From Corynebacterium lipophiloflavum DSM 44291 (GTDB lineage: Bacteria > Actinomycetota > Actinomycetes > Mycobacteriales > Mycobacteriaceae), in the NCBI RefSeq assembly GCF_000159635.1, contig NZ_GG667192.1:206800-270799 (forward strand): 64,000 nucleotides of DNA. The letters are read 5' to 3'. The position numbers and the translations under genes are program-made. Positions 17,403-26,080 of this stretch are shown here, piece after piece; position 1 is the stretch's first letter; each line of letters starts with the position of its first letter. The notes beneath the pieces are model-generated. The model made no database searches. It had not been told where the DNA came from and saw only the letters and a list, made by a program, of their open reading frames with translations.

Positions 17403-17813
17403 GTGGGCGCCCCTGGTGCTGTCAGCTACGCGGAACAGCTTGGAATTAGCGGCGATGTCATCGTCCAAGAAATCGGTTGGGACGAGGACGCCGACACAAC
17501 TATCTCCGAGGACATCGAAGACGCCATCGGGCAGCCGCTTCTCGACGAGGACACCGACGAGCTGTGCGATGTCGTGCTTCTCTGGTTCCGCGCCTCAGAC
17601 GGCGACCTCGTCGACTCGCTTGTCGATGCCGCCCGCAACCTCACCACCGGCGGCAAGATCTGGCTGCTCACCCCGGCTCCCCGCACACCCGGCGGCGTGC
17701 AGCCCGGCGAGGTGTCCGAGTCCGCCCAGCTTGCGGGCCTGGTGCAGACCAAGTCCGACCGCTTCGGCGACTGGCAGGGAGCCTGCCTCACCGGCGCGAG
17801 CATCAAGAAGTAG
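17403..17813 (+). CDS. DUF3052 family protein
   Basis: The protein has 136 residues and is soluble and acidic. It matches the actinobacterial DUF3052 family (for example Rv2239c of Mycobacterium tuberculosis, also adjacent to aceE): SYAEQLG start, VIVQEIGWDED, a LCDVVLLWFRASDGDL segment and a GGKIWLLTPAP core. The function is not known. GTG 17403 was chosen because an AAGGAGG ribosome site lies 8 nt upstream. It is divergent from aceE and precedes tRNA-Val by 42 nt. Confidence 0.8.
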   Translation: MGAPGAVSYAEQLGISGDVIVQEIGWDEDADTTISEDIEDAIGQPLLDEDTDELCDVVLLWFRASDGDLVDSLVDAARNLTTGGKIWLLTPAPRTPGGVQPGEVSESAQLAGLVQTKSDRFGDWQGACLTGASIKK

Positions 17814-17855
17814 CTTTTGGCCCCCAGTCGCACCCGTGCTAGAGTGCTGGGGCAC

Positions 17856-17928
17856 GCGCCGTTAGCTCAGCTGGAAGAGCAACTGGTTTACACCCAGTAG
17901 GTCGGGGGTTCGAGCCCCTCATGGCGCA
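17856..17928 (+). tRNA. tRNA-Val (TAC)
   Basis: The 73-nt sequence folds as a tRNA. The acceptor strands pair GCGCCGT with ATGGCGC, with A17928 as discriminator; the D-loop contains TTAGCTCAGCTGGAAGAGC, the T-arm GGGGGTTCGAGCCCC, and the anticodon loop TTTACAC gives anticodon TAC (valine). CCA is not encoded. Confidence 0.92.
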
Positions 17929-18348
17929 CAGAATCTGCCAAGCTCAGTCATTAGCTGACCGACGCTTCGAGCAGTGACAGTGATCTCGGCCTGGGGACCG
18001 GAGCGCAGGTTCAGATTGAGCCAGTTGTAGTTGTCGCGGGTTATTCCGTGATGAGTGCGGACCGTTGAGACGCAGGTAGCTTCCGTGTTAGACATGGTGT
18101 CTGTGAGAGGACAGTGGTAAGCAGTGGCTCGCTGGCATCCCCTATGTGAGCCGCTACAGATTAAGCGAGCCCCTGGGGCCTTTGGAAACGAGTTTGATTC
18201 AGTGCAGCCAGCCACAACCAGTAAACGATGCCAAGTTTCGCGTTGTTGCCGACTCTAGGGTTTTCTGCTCCCGGAAATTGTGTTCCAGTGTGAGACAGCT
18301 CCGCTGTGCCTTCCTTCCCAAACGGAATCGAGTGTGAAAAGAGGCCCG
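17929..18348. other. 420-base gap after tRNA-Val
   Basis: No gene is recognised here. Short frames exist on both strands (for example 17919-18215 minus and 18146-18337 plus), but they have no ribosome site, no family match known to me, and codon use unlike the surrounding genes. The stretch seems less GC-rich than the flanking coding DNA. I saw no second copy of the tRNA 3' end that would mark an integrated element. Confidence 0.4.
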
Positions 18349-18828
18349 ATGTTCAAAATGCACAATTGTACGATTCCGCTGGCGGCGGCTTCAGCAATGG
18401 TTCTATCCGGATGCTCGAACGACATGGGACCAATGCAAGCTGATTCCGATCAGGTCACTGCCTCAGGAGGCAGTCCGGCACCTGAGGTTGCAGGTCGGGG
18501 TCCAGAAGATCCGATCCTTGGGACCGGTTCTGCAGACGGGCTCTGCGACGAATCGGTTGTGAAAATCGATCGCGGAAGGTCTACTGCAGACATTACGTAC
18601 GTGGGGCAACCGGGAGATCGGGTGGAAATCACGTTAAAGAGAACCGCTGAATCGGAACCTCCTGTTGTTCAAAGCTTTGAAATGTCGCGCATGCAAACCG
18701 AGATGCAGCTGCCTACGGGTGTTCCCAACGAGACCATATCCGAATTACCGTCAAGGCTGATTGTCGAGTCGGTCAATCAAGAGAGTGCAGAATCGACGTT
18801 AGTTAGAGACAGGATGGATCGTCGGTGA
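18349..18828 (+). CDS. Lipoprotein of unknown function
   Basis: The protein has 159 residues. The signal peptide begins MFKMHNCTIPLAAASAMVL and ends in the lipobox VLSGC, so the protein is probably attached to the outer leaflet of the cell membrane. The mature part is mostly polar with two more cysteines, one of them in DGLCDESVV, and a beta-rich centre (ADITYVGQPGDRVEITLK). ATG 18349 has an AAAGAGG site 4-5 nt upstream. Codons are less GC-rich than neighbours. It stands alone after the tRNA-Val gap. I do not recognise a family. Confidence 0.65.
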   Translation: MFKMHNCTIPLAAASAMVLSGCSNDMGPMQADSDQVTASGGSPAPEVAGRGPEDPILGTGSADGLCDESVVKIDRGRSTADITYVGQPGDRVEITLKRTAESEPPVVQSFEMSRMQTEMQLPTGVPNETISELPSRLIVESVNQESAESTLVRDRMDRR

Positions 18829-18874
18829 TCCCGGACACGGAAATGTCATCTGGGGGTCTCCTTCAACGGCTGTC

Positions 18875-19468
18875 TTACTGTCCCTGGGATGACGCACCGA
18901 CTCCACTGAGCTCCCCTTCGAGGGAGCTCGTTACGTTGGCAGCTTCCTCCCCGGACCGCAGAAACACCGTCACCGAGTGCGCGTCGAGGTCGTCGTGGTC
19001 AAACGTCACGGCGGTCACGCCCGAGGGCACGATCGCGGCGATGAGGTCGAGCTCGGGACTTTCGTTAGTCAGGTCGTAGTCCATGTCGACAACGTCCCAC
19101 TGCCCGACGCGCAGCCGCACGGATCCGGAGGTGTCGGAGCCAGGGTCTGCAAAGGCGACGCATTCCACAAGCTGCGTCCCGGCGGCGCTGCACAATTGCT
19201 CTGCGCACGTCTCAAGCTGGGCAAGTGTGGTGCGCGGCTCAGCGCAGGTATCGCACCAGACGTTGTCGAACAGCGGGGTGTCCTCCGGATCGCGGAGCCC
19301 GATGAGGGTGGCCAGGGGGCGGATGCGGAACGACCCCAGCTCGTCTAAGACCGCGTCCTCAATGTCGTCGGCCTCCACCTCGCTGGCGGGGCGCACGCCG
19401 ACGCCGTTCAGTTGGAGCAGGGTTAATTCAACGAGCAGCTCATCGGATTCGGTCAAAGCGGTGTTCAC
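18875..19468 (-). CDS. Conserved-looking protein of unknown function
   Basis: The protein has 197 residues, is soluble and acidic, with no signal peptide. A cysteine-rich part (VWCDTCAEP, LETCAEQLC, VECVAF, residues about 70-110) could bind a metal, though no standard zinc motif is evident. The C-terminal part is beta-rich and acidic (DVVDMDYDLTNESPELDL). The family is not recognised. It lies 15 nt downstream of the SURF1 gene on the same strand, so it is probably co-transcribed with SURF1 and the two genes before it. Confidence 0.6.
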   Translation of the reverse strand: MNTALTESDELLVELTLLQLNGVGVRPASEVEADDIEDAVLDELGSFRIRPLATLIGLRDPEDTPLFDNVWCDTCAEPRTTLAQLETCAEQLCSAAGTQLVECVAFADPGSDTSGSVRLRVGQWDVVDMDYDLTNESPELDLIAAIVPSGVTAVTFDHDDLDAHSVTVFLRSGEEAANVTSSLEGELSGVGASSQGQ

Positions 19469-19483
19469 AGCGGTCCCCTTACG

Positions 19484-20341
19484 CTAGCGTTCTTGCTCCC
19501 TATCGTAAGCCGAGGCCCAGGGGTTGCGCTTGGTGTGGCCGTAGCGCCCGCGCGGGGCGGGGGTGGACGCGGTGGTGGGGGCGTCGACAAGCAGCTCTTC
19601 TTGCTCCTGCTTGAAGCGCCGCCGCTCGCGCACCTCGGCCCACAGAAAGTAAATCAGGCCCGCCGGGGCCATGATGCCGAAGGCGATCCACTGCAGGCCG
19701 TAGGAGAGGTGGTTGCCGGTTTCCAGCATCGGCAGCGGGATGGGTTCAAGCACGCCGGACTCACCGGGGGAGAGCTGCAGGTACGACGGCGCGAGGTCGG
19801 CACCCGTGATCTCGGAGGCCTGCGCGGAGCTGATGGAGTACACCATCGCGTGGCCCTGGTCGAGTAAGGGCGCCAAGCGGTGCGGGCCTTCGTCGAGACG
19901 CAAAAGCCCCGTGATGGTGACCTGGCTGGTGGGGGCGGGGTCGATGGGAGGCACGGTGGTGCCGCCATCGGTGGCGGGGACCCAGCCGCGGTTGACCAGC
20001 ATGGTTGGGCCGTTATCGATGCGAAACGGGGTGAGCACCTGGAAGGCGGGGGTTTTATCCACCGGGCGCAGGCGCAGCAGAACCTCGTCCTCGGGTACGT
20101 AGCGGCCGGTCATGGTCACGCGCGACCACTCGTCTGCGGGCGCGACCTCGCCATCGGGGGCGACAGCCGAGTACGGGACCGGATCGTTGTCGAAGGCCTC
20201 GACGATGTGCTCGTTGCGCTCGACGAGGCGCTCGTTTTTGCCGAGCTGCCAGGGCGCGAGGAAGGTAAACGCGAAGTAGGAGAACAGCGCGATCAAAATA
20301 GCCGCGATCGCCCACCCGGGGGTGAGAAAAGTCTTCCTCAT
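19484..20341 (-). CDS. SURF1 family protein
   Basis: The protein has 285 residues with the SURF1 plan: a transmembrane segment near residues 10-30, a soluble domain with motifs WQLGKNERLV, VTMTGRYVPEDEVLL and MLVNRGWVP, and a second transmembrane segment near 215-235 (SYGLQWIAFGIMAPAG). SURF1 proteins help assemble cytochrome oxidase, an inference from the family. ATG 20341 was preferred over GTG 20347. The gene follows the phosphatase gene almost directly and is likely in its operon. Confidence 0.85.
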   Translation of the reverse strand: MRKTFLTPGWAIAAILIALFSYFAFTFLAPWQLGKNERLVERNEHIVEAFDNDPVPYSAVAPDGEVAPADEWSRVTMTGRYVPEDEVLLRLRPVDKTPAFQVLTPFRIDNGPTMLVNRGWVPATDGGTTVPPIDPAPTSQVTITGLLRLDEGPHRLAPLLDQGHAMVYSISSAQASEITGADLAPSYLQLSPGESGVLEPIPLPMLETGNHLSYGLQWIAFGIMAPAGLIYFLWAEVRERRRFKQEQEELLVDAPTTASTPAPRGRYGHTKRNPWASAYDREQER

Positions 20342-20347
20342 AGGCAC

Positions 20348-20827
20348 CTAGTCTAGCTGGTCGCGCACCCATTCGATAATGCCGTCGGCGCTGGCCTCGA
20401 TCTGCTCGCGCGTGGTGGTGAAGCCCTCCATGCCGCCGTAGTACGGGTCCTCGACGCCGGCGCCTTCGGGCGAGGCGGGGTCGAAGGAGCGGATCAGGCG
20501 GATTTTGTCCTCGTCCACTCCGCGGACGACCAGTTCAGAGACGTGGCGCGGGTCGAGCGCGATAAGCAGGTCCGCCCCCTGCTGCGCGGCACCGAACTGC
20601 TGGGCGCGGTGGCGGGAGCCGTCGTAACCGTTGGCCTCGAGTTCCTGCAGCGCGCGCTCGTCCGCGGGGTTGCCCACGTGCCATCCGCCGATCCCCGAGG
20701 AGCTGACGCGGACCCGGTCGCCGAGCCCGGCCCGTTCAAGCTTGTCGCGCACGATCACCTCCGCCATTGGGGAGCGGCAGATGTTGCCGGTGCAGACGAA
20801 GTCGATGTGGAGTGGGTCAGAAGCCAT
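20348..20827 (-). CDS. Low-molecular-weight protein-tyrosine phosphatase
   Basis: The protein has 159 residues. The P-loop C-x5-R is C12-TGNIC-R18 followed by SP, and the general acid is the Asp of DPYYG near residue 125. The SSSGIGGWHVG segment is typical. It hydrolyses phosphotyrosine; in mycobacteria a related enzyme (PtpA) is secreted, but there is no signal here. The ATG at 20827 lies inside the end of the HAD hydrolase gene (11-nt overlap), which suggests translational coupling. Confidence 0.88.
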   Translation of the reverse strand: MASDPLHIDFVCTGNICRSPMAEVIVRDKLERAGLGDRVRVSSSGIGGWHVGNPADERALQELEANGYDGSRHRAQQFGAAQQGADLLIALDPRHVSELVVRGVDEDKIRLIRSFDPASPEGAGVEDPYYGGMEGFTTTREQIEASADGIIEWVRDQLD

Positions 20828-21449
20828 TGATAATGTCCTTTAACTCTTCCGCGGTGTGGGCGATGTAGGTGGCAAGGTCGTACTCTCGGGCATCAGCGTA
20901 GCCCCATGTGACGGCGACGGAGGCTATGCCAAAGTGCGCCGCCCCCTCGAAGTCGTGGCGCCGATCCCCGATCATCAGGGGTTTTTCGGGCGAGACGGTG
21001 TCTAGCACGTGCGCGATCACATCGACCTTGCGCTTGCGCGGACCGTGCTCCTGCGCGGCACCGAGAAAGTCGATGTGCCGGTAGATCCCGGCGCGTTCGA
21101 GCGCCTTGCGCGCGAAGCTTTCGCCTTTCGACGTCGCCGTGACCACCTCGTAGCCCTCGGCCTTGAACTCGGCGACGAGCTCAGCCATGCCATCGAACAC
21201 AGTGAAGTTGCTCCACCCTTCGCCCGCCATGTAGGTGGAGTACGCCGCCATGGCGCGCTCGTTCTGTTCCGGTGTCATCCCGAGCTGGGCGAAGGTTTCC
21301 GTCATCGGTGGGCCGGGGATGCGGCGGATGAACTCCTCGTCCGGGTGTTGCCAGTCAACCGCGTCGAGGCCGAGGAGAAAACCTTCGCGGATGCCGGGGT
21401 AGGAGTCGATGAGGGTGCCGTCGACGTCGAGAAGCAAAGTGGTGCGCAT
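20817..21449 (-). CDS. HAD family hydrolase (phosphoglycolate phosphatase-like)
   Basis: The protein has 210 residues with the HAD motifs: DVDGT with Asp8 and Asp10, a Ser/Thr motif in TATSKGES (near 107), a Lys in the helical region, and GDRRHDFEGA near residue 167. The helical cap after motif I places it in the class of phosphoglycolate phosphatase- and beta-phosphoglucomutase-like enzymes. The substrate cannot be assigned. It overlaps the start of the phosphatase gene, so the two are coupled in one operon with SURF1. Confidence 0.8.
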   Translation of the reverse strand: MRTTLLLDVDGTLIDSYPGIREGFLLGLDAVDWQHPDEEFIRRIPGPPMTETFAQLGMTPEQNERAMAAYSTYMAGEGWSNFTVFDGMAELVAEFKAEGYEVVTATSKGESFARKALERAGIYRHIDFLGAAQEHGPRKRKVDVIAHVLDTVSPEKPLMIGDRRHDFEGAAHFGIASVAVTWGYADAREYDLATYIAHTAEELKDIINGF

Positions 21450-21471
21450 GCCTTAAAGCATGGCAGCTTTG

Positions 21472-21477
21472 TAGGCT
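21472..21477 (+). promoter_or_regulatory. -10 box (TAGGCT), leaderless
   Basis: TAGGCT ends 6 nt before the ATG at 21484, with no Shine-Dalgarno between. Confidence 0.45.
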
Positions 21478-21483
21478 GGACGC

Positions 21484-22620
21484 ATGAGCAAAACGACGGT
21501 GGCCGATGTTGTAGCAGCGCTGGAGGCGGCGTACCCGCCGGCGCTGGCCGAGGACTGGGACAAGGTGGGGCTGATCTGCGGTGACCCTGACGACGAGGTG
21601 TCCAATGTCGCCTTCGCCCTCGACTGCACCCTCGAGGTGGCCCAGCGGGCGGTGGAGATCGGCGCGCAGATGCTCGTCGTGCACCATCCGCTGCTGTTGC
21701 GGGGGGTGTCGTCGGTGGCGGCGGACACGCCGAAGGGCAAGGTCATCCACACTCTGCTGCGTGGCGGGGTCGCGCTCTTCGCGGCGCACACGAACGCTGA
21801 CTCGGCGCGCCCGGGCGTCTCCGATCTGCTCGCCGAGTTAGTGGGTATCACCCCGGGCCGGCCAATAAGGCCGATTCGGCGCGGTGGGACGGACAGGTGG
21901 GGCGTCAACGTGCCCCGGGAGAGTGCAGACAGCGTCATGGAGGCGATGTTCGCGGCTGGCGCCGGCGCGATCGGCGATTACGAGCGCTGCTCCTTCCGTT
22001 TCGAGGGCACCGGCGGGTTCACGCCGCGCGCCGGCGCCAACCCGACCGAGGGCACGATCGGCCAGCCTTTCTCGGGTCCTGAGGTCCGTGTCGAGTTCGT
22101 CGCCCCTTCACGCCTGCGCACCTCGCTTATCGACGCCCTGCGCGACGCCCACCCCTACGAAGAGCCCGCCTTCGACATCGTGGCTATCGCGGACGACACC
22201 CCGCTCGACAGCGCCCCCGGCTTGGGTCGGGTGGGTACGCTTCCCGAACCGATGACGCTGCGCGATTTCACACAGCAGGTCGCCGACGCGCTTCCGGAAA
22301 CCGCCTGGGGCGTGCGCGCCGCGGGCGACCCGGAGCAGATGGTGCGCACGGTGGCGGTGTCCTCCGGCTCCGGCGACGGCTTCCTTTCTGATGTCGCAGC
22401 GCTCGGCGTCGACGTCTACGTCACCTCGGACCTGCGCCACCACCCGGTGGACGAGCACCTGCGCGCCGGCGGGCCAGCGGTGATCGATACAGCGCACTGG
22501 GCCTCGGAGTTTCCGTGGACGACCCAGGCGAAAGGTATCGTTGATGCTTTAGACGTTAACACCGAGATCGTCTCCATCCGCACGGACCCGTGGACCGTCT
22601 CCGCCCACCCGCGAACATAA
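21484..22620 (+). CDS. Nif3-like dinuclear metal centre protein
   Basis: The protein has 378 residues, the long form with a middle domain inserted in the NIF3 fold. Metal-ligand motifs are seen in VVHHPLL (near 63) and AAHTNAD (near 101), and in the C-terminal part VTSDLRHHPVDEH (near 323). Family members form hexamers with two metal ions per subunit; the biological role is unsettled (GTP cyclohydrolase-like activity has been proposed for some). The next gene, a zinc-ribbon protein, begins 18 nt after the stop, which is the usual order in actinobacteria. Confidence 0.85.
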   Translation: MSKTTVADVVAALEAAYPPALAEDWDKVGLICGDPDDEVSNVAFALDCTLEVAQRAVEIGAQMLVVHHPLLLRGVSSVAADTPKGKVIHTLLRGGVALFAAHTNADSARPGVSDLLAELVGITPGRPIRPIRRGGTDRWGVNVPRESADSVMEAMFAAGAGAIGDYERCSFRFEGTGGFTPRAGANPTEGTIGQPFSGPEVRVEFVAPSRLRTSLIDALRDAHPYEEPAFDIVAIADDTPLDSAPGLGRVGTLPEPMTLRDFTQQVADALPETAWGVRAAGDPEQMVRTVAVSSGSGDGFLSDVAALGVDVYVTSDLRHHPVDEHLRAGGPAVIDTAHWASEFPWTTQAKGIVDALDVNTEIVSIRTDPWTVSAHPRT

Positions 22621-22638
22621 GAAAGAAGGGCTACATTC

Positions 22639-23325
22639 GTGAACCTCTCTCCCGACAAGCAGATGGTGCTGCTCGAGCTCGCCGACGCCGACCGTGCCCA
22701 GCGCCACCCAACGCGCCTGAGCGCGGAGGAGAAGGAGCTTGCCGACCTCACCACGCAACGTGAGCGCCTCGCCTCCGCCGCGGCCGCGGCGCAGATGGCG
22801 GTGGACGACCTTGAGCTGGACATCCTGCGCATCCAGGAGGACGAGCGCAAGCTGAAAAAGCGCGACCTGGACAATAAGCGCCAGCTCACCGCGGAAACCG
22901 ACCCGGAGCGGCGCAAGGACCTCGAGCACGACCGCTACGCCGCGAAGTCGCGCCTGGCCGATCTGTACTACGAGCTCAAGGAAGCCCACGGCGAGGTCAA
23001 GGCGTTGCGCAACAACCGCGACATCCACGGTGCGCGCCTCGATGAGATGGACCGCAAGGTCGAGGTCGCCCGCCGCGCGGTCGAGGCGCTGCCCCCGCGC
23101 GAGGTCGTCGACACCGACCAGCTGCGCGGCCAGCTGCCCGCGGAGGTGCTCTCGCTTTACGACGACGTCGGGGCAGCAGCCTTCAACGGCCGCACCTGCA
23201 ACGCCTGCTTCATCACGCTGCCGCAGGCGGAGCGCACCGAGGTTCTCAGCGCTGACCCCGACGAGGTGCCAATGTGCCCCAACTGTGGTGCTCTGCTTGT
23301 GCGCGTCGCGCCGGCGGGGGAGTAG
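22639..23325 (+). CDS. Coiled-coil zinc-ribbon protein (DUF164/C4-type)
   Basis: The protein has 228 residues. The first 160 form a charged coiled-coil with many Glu, Lys and Arg; the last 45 carry a C4 zinc ribbon with CNACF and CPNCG. It is the actinobacterial relative of the family called CdsZ/DUF164. Its exact role is unclear. The GTG at 22639 has an AAGAAAGAAGGG ribosome site. It lies between the Nif3 gene and the RNase H gene with gaps of 18 and 3 nt, so the three are co-transcribed. Confidence 0.82.
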   Translation: MNLSPDKQMVLLELADADRAQRHPTRLSAEEKELADLTTQRERLASAAAAAQMAVDDLELDILRIQEDERKLKKRDLDNKRQLTAETDPERRKDLEHDRYAAKSRLADLYYELKEAHGEVKALRNNRDIHGARLDEMDRKVEVARRAVEALPPREVVDTDQLRGQLPAEVLSLYDDVGAAAFNGRTCNACFITLPQAERTEVLSADPDEVPMCPNCGALLVRVAPAGE

Positions 23326-23328
23326 GCA

Positions 23329-24435
23329 TTGAAGGTCAGCGTGTACACCGACGGCGGTTCGCGCGGCAACCCCGGCGTTGCCGGCTCCGGGTCCGTCGTC
23401 TACGGCGCCGACGGCACAACGCTCGCGGAAGTCGCCTACGTCGTAGGGCAGAAATCCTCCAACAACGTCGCTGAATACCACGGTCTGCTGCGCGGATTGG
23501 AGGCGGCGCGCGAGGCAGGCGCCACCGAGGTCGAGGTCTACATGGACTCCAAGCTTGTGGTCGAGCAGATGAGCGGGCGCTGGAAAATCAAACACCCCGA
23601 CATGGCTGATCTCGCCCGCCAGGCCCGATCACTGGCCGCCGGGTTTTCGTCTGTGACCTACACCTGGGTGCCGCGCGCCAAGAACAAGAAAGCCGACGAG
23701 CTGTCCAATGTCGCGATGGATGCCGCGGCCGCCGGGGCGAAGCCGGGCATCGTCGGGGCGAAAAAGGAGGCCAGCGCGCAGCACGAGGTCGCCAGCCCCG
23801 CGCACTGGTCGGGCACCGACGCACCCCGGACACGTTTTATCCTGCTGCGCCACGGCCAGACCGAGCACTCCGCGGCCCGCCTGTATTCCGGGTCCTCCGA
23901 TCCGGAGCTCACCGACATCGGCCACGACCAGGCCCGCCGCGCCGCTCGCGCCGTAACCGCGCTTGGCGGGGTCGACCTCATTGTCACCTCCCCGCAAACC
24001 CGCGCCCGGCAAACCGCCGATGCCTGCGCCGAAGCCCTGGGCATCACCGACGTCGTCATCGACGATGAGCTCCGCGAAATGGACTACGGCGAGTTCGATG
24101 GCCTGTCGCGCGAGGAGTGCATGGAGCGTTTTGCGGAGGAGTTTGACGTGTGGCAGGCGTCGTCAAGCAATGCTCCCCCCGGCGGGGAATCGCTCGCCGC
24201 GCTGCACCGGCGCATCACGAGGGCGCGCCTGGCGCTGCAAAAACAGCACGAAGGTGCGACGATTTTGGTGGTCACGCACATGACGCCGATCAAATCGATC
24301 ATTCGCCAGGCACTCGGTGTGGGCGCGGAGGCGTTCAAGCACATCTATCTTGATCTGGCGAGCATTTCCGTGGTGGAATTCTATGACGATTATGGGGTCG
24401 TACGCTGCGTAAACGATGTTGCGCACCACCGGTAG
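23329..24435 (+). CDS. Bifunctional RNase H / histidine phosphatase
   Basis: The protein has 368 residues in two domains. Residues 1-130 are RNase HI-like (VYTDGGSRGNPG with the first catalytic Asp near residue 5, then a Glu near 48 and YMDSKLV). Residues about 165-368 are histidine-phosphatase-like (LLRHGQTE near residue 170, then LTDIGHDQA). The homologue in Mycobacterium tuberculosis (Rv2228c) is described as RNase H with alpha-ribazole phosphatase (CobC) activity. It would remove RNA from DNA-RNA hybrids. TTG 23329, just after a GGGGGAG site, is the start. Confidence 0.9.
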   Translation: MKVSVYTDGGSRGNPGVAGSGSVVYGADGTTLAEVAYVVGQKSSNNVAEYHGLLRGLEAAREAGATEVEVYMDSKLVVEQMSGRWKIKHPDMADLARQARSLAAGFSSVTYTWVPRAKNKKADELSNVAMDAAAAGAKPGIVGAKKEASAQHEVASPAHWSGTDAPRTRFILLRHGQTEHSAARLYSGSSDPELTDIGHDQARRAARAVTALGGVDLIVTSPQTRARQTADACAEALGITDVVIDDELREMDYGEFDGLSREECMERFAEEFDVWQASSSNAPPGGESLAALHRRITRARLALQKQHEGATILVVTHMTPIKSIIRQALGVGAEAFKHIYLDLASISVVEFYDDYGVVRCVNDVAHHR

Positions 24436-24437
24436 AG

Positions 24438-24443
24438 TATAGT
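24438..24443 (+). promoter_or_regulatory. -10 box (TATAGT) of rnpB
   Basis: TATAGT lies about 8 nt before the 5' end of the RNase P RNA and overlaps the last codons and spacer of the preceding gene. Confidence 0.6.
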
Positions 24444-24450
24444 TTCTAAA

Positions 24451-24866
<416 letters not shown>

Positions 24867-24869
<3 letters not shown>

Positions 24870-24955
24870 CTGCCCGCTCGCCCTAAACCCGGACGCGCAA
24901 AATTGGGGGTATTCCACCGAAACTCAGGGCATGTTGGGGGTGTCCGAGTTTAGGG
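24867..24955 (+). repeat. Left inverted repeat of the AbiEi/nuclease element
   Basis: The core (24881-24955) begins with CCCTAAACCCGGA and ends with TCCGAGTTTAGGG, so its ends form a near-perfect 13-bp inverted repeat. Inside, two subunits each contain a TTGGGGG run. The reverse complement of 25949-26022 matches it closely along the whole length, and similarity extends outward over GCTCGCC. It might also form a hairpin and act as a terminator for rnpB. It is not part of a gene. Confidence 0.7.
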
Positions 24956-25023
24956 TCAGCGAGTTATCCACAGGCCGGGCCGCGCCGAGTGACACGGTGT
25001 GCAATCCGTGCAAAGGTTTGCGC

Positions 25024-25938
25024 ATGGGGGAAAACGAACTGCACACGCTGCTGCACACCATGCTTGACACGCGCCTGCTCAAACGGCACGACGTCTATGT
25101 CCGGAAAGACATCGCCGACGGCAAGTACGCCTTTCTGGCGCCCACCCAAGTCATCCCGAGGCAACTTTATGCCGCACTGACACCATGGCAGGCCTTTTTC
25201 CTCCGCGCCGTGGCGGTGGGGCGCAGCATGCGCAAAGGTGTTGTCATCTCGCGCGCCGCGGCGACGCTGCACGGGATGTGGACGATCGGCACAACCCGAC
25301 AGGTGGAGGTGGCGTTGCCGAGTGGCGGCACGCCGTCGAAAAGCAAGCGCATGCCGCTGGTGCGCTACCGCGTTGCGACGTTCCGGGACGACGAGGTCGA
25401 AAACGTTTACGGCGTGCGCGCGACAACTGCGCTGCGCACCTTCATCGATGTCGCCCGCTACAACACCTTCGCCGACGGCCTTGTCGCCGCGGATTGGCTG
25501 CTCTCGGTGCGCGGCTACACGCCTGCACAGCTGAAAACGGAGGTTCACCGGATGAGCAGGTTCGTCGGCAAGGCCAAGGTGCTCATGTGCGTGGACTGGG
25601 CGACGAAGCACGCGGATTCACCCTTCGAGAGCTGGTTTCGCGCCGGTCTCATCGAGCGAGGGGTGCGCGGATGGCGGTTCCAGCCCGTGATCGGGCGCTA
25701 CCGGCCGGACTTTCTTTTCGACGATTTCCTCATCATCGGAATCGATGGCAAGTCCAAGTACGCCGAGCAGACTGCCGAGGTGCTCCTGCGTGAGCGTGAT
25801 CGCGAAAGGCAGCTGACGAACATGGGTTACGTGTTTTTCCGCCTGTACCCAGAGGACGTGATACAACGACTTGATGACGTGCTGGCCGAGATTGACAGGG
25901 TGCGGGCTACGCGCACTCTGCGGCCGGAGGGGGCCTGA
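25024..25938 (+). CDS. AbiEi-like protein with a PD-(D/E)XK-like C-terminal half
   Basis: The protein has 304 residues. The first part resembles the winged-helix-like N-terminus of AbiEi family antitoxin-domain proteins (LTPWQAFFLRAVAVGRSM, ISRAAATLHGMW). The second half resembles the DUF559/Vsr-like endonuclease fold: Glu202 in SPFESW, Asp229 in RPDFLF, and a GxDGKxK motif with Asp241, Lys243 and Lys245. Those residues could make a catalytic centre, though Asp241 stands where Glu is more usual. It might act as a nuclease or a regulator. ATG 25024 has AAAGG 8 nt upstream; longer frames reach 24931. No partner toxin AbiEii is adjacent. Inverted repeats flank it. Confidence 0.65.
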   Translation: MGENELHTLLHTMLDTRLLKRHDVYVRKDIADGKYAFLAPTQVIPRQLYAALTPWQAFFLRAVAVGRSMRKGVVISRAAATLHGMWTIGTTRQVEVALPSGGTPSKSKRMPLVRYRVATFRDDEVENVYGVRATTALRTFIDVARYNTFADGLVAADWLLSVRGYTPAQLKTEVHRMSRFVGKAKVLMCVDWATKHADSPFESWFRAGLIERGVRGWRFQPVIGRYRPDFLFDDFLIIGIDGKSKYAEQTAEVLLRERDRERQLTNMGYVFFRLYPEDVIQRLDDVLAEIDRVRATRTLRPEGA

Positions 25939-25948
25939 TCCTCTTCTA

Positions 25949-26036
25949 CCTAAACCCGGACGCCCCCAACCTGCTCCGAGTTTAGGGTGAGTGCCCCCAA
26001 CCTTGCGTATCCGGGTTTAGGGCGAGCAGGCGAGCG
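25949..26036 (-). repeat. Right inverted repeat of the AbiEi/nuclease element
   Basis: The core (25949-26022) starts CCTAAACCCGGA and ends TCCGGGTTTAGGG, with a central CTCCGAGTTTAGGG and two CCCCCAAC runs. Read on the minus strand it aligns with 24881-24955, and a further short match (GCTCGCC and GCGCT) extends to about 26036. It starts 11 nt after the stop of the nuclease-like gene and ends about 45 nt before the next gene. Confidence 0.7.
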
Positions 26037-26080
26037 CCCACGCCTGCGCCCCGCCGGGATCTTTGCAACAATGGCGGGTT

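Noticed and set aside
17919-18215. 98-codon minus-strand frame after tRNA-Val
   Set aside because: It begins inside the tRNA region on the other strand, has no ribosome site and no family I know.
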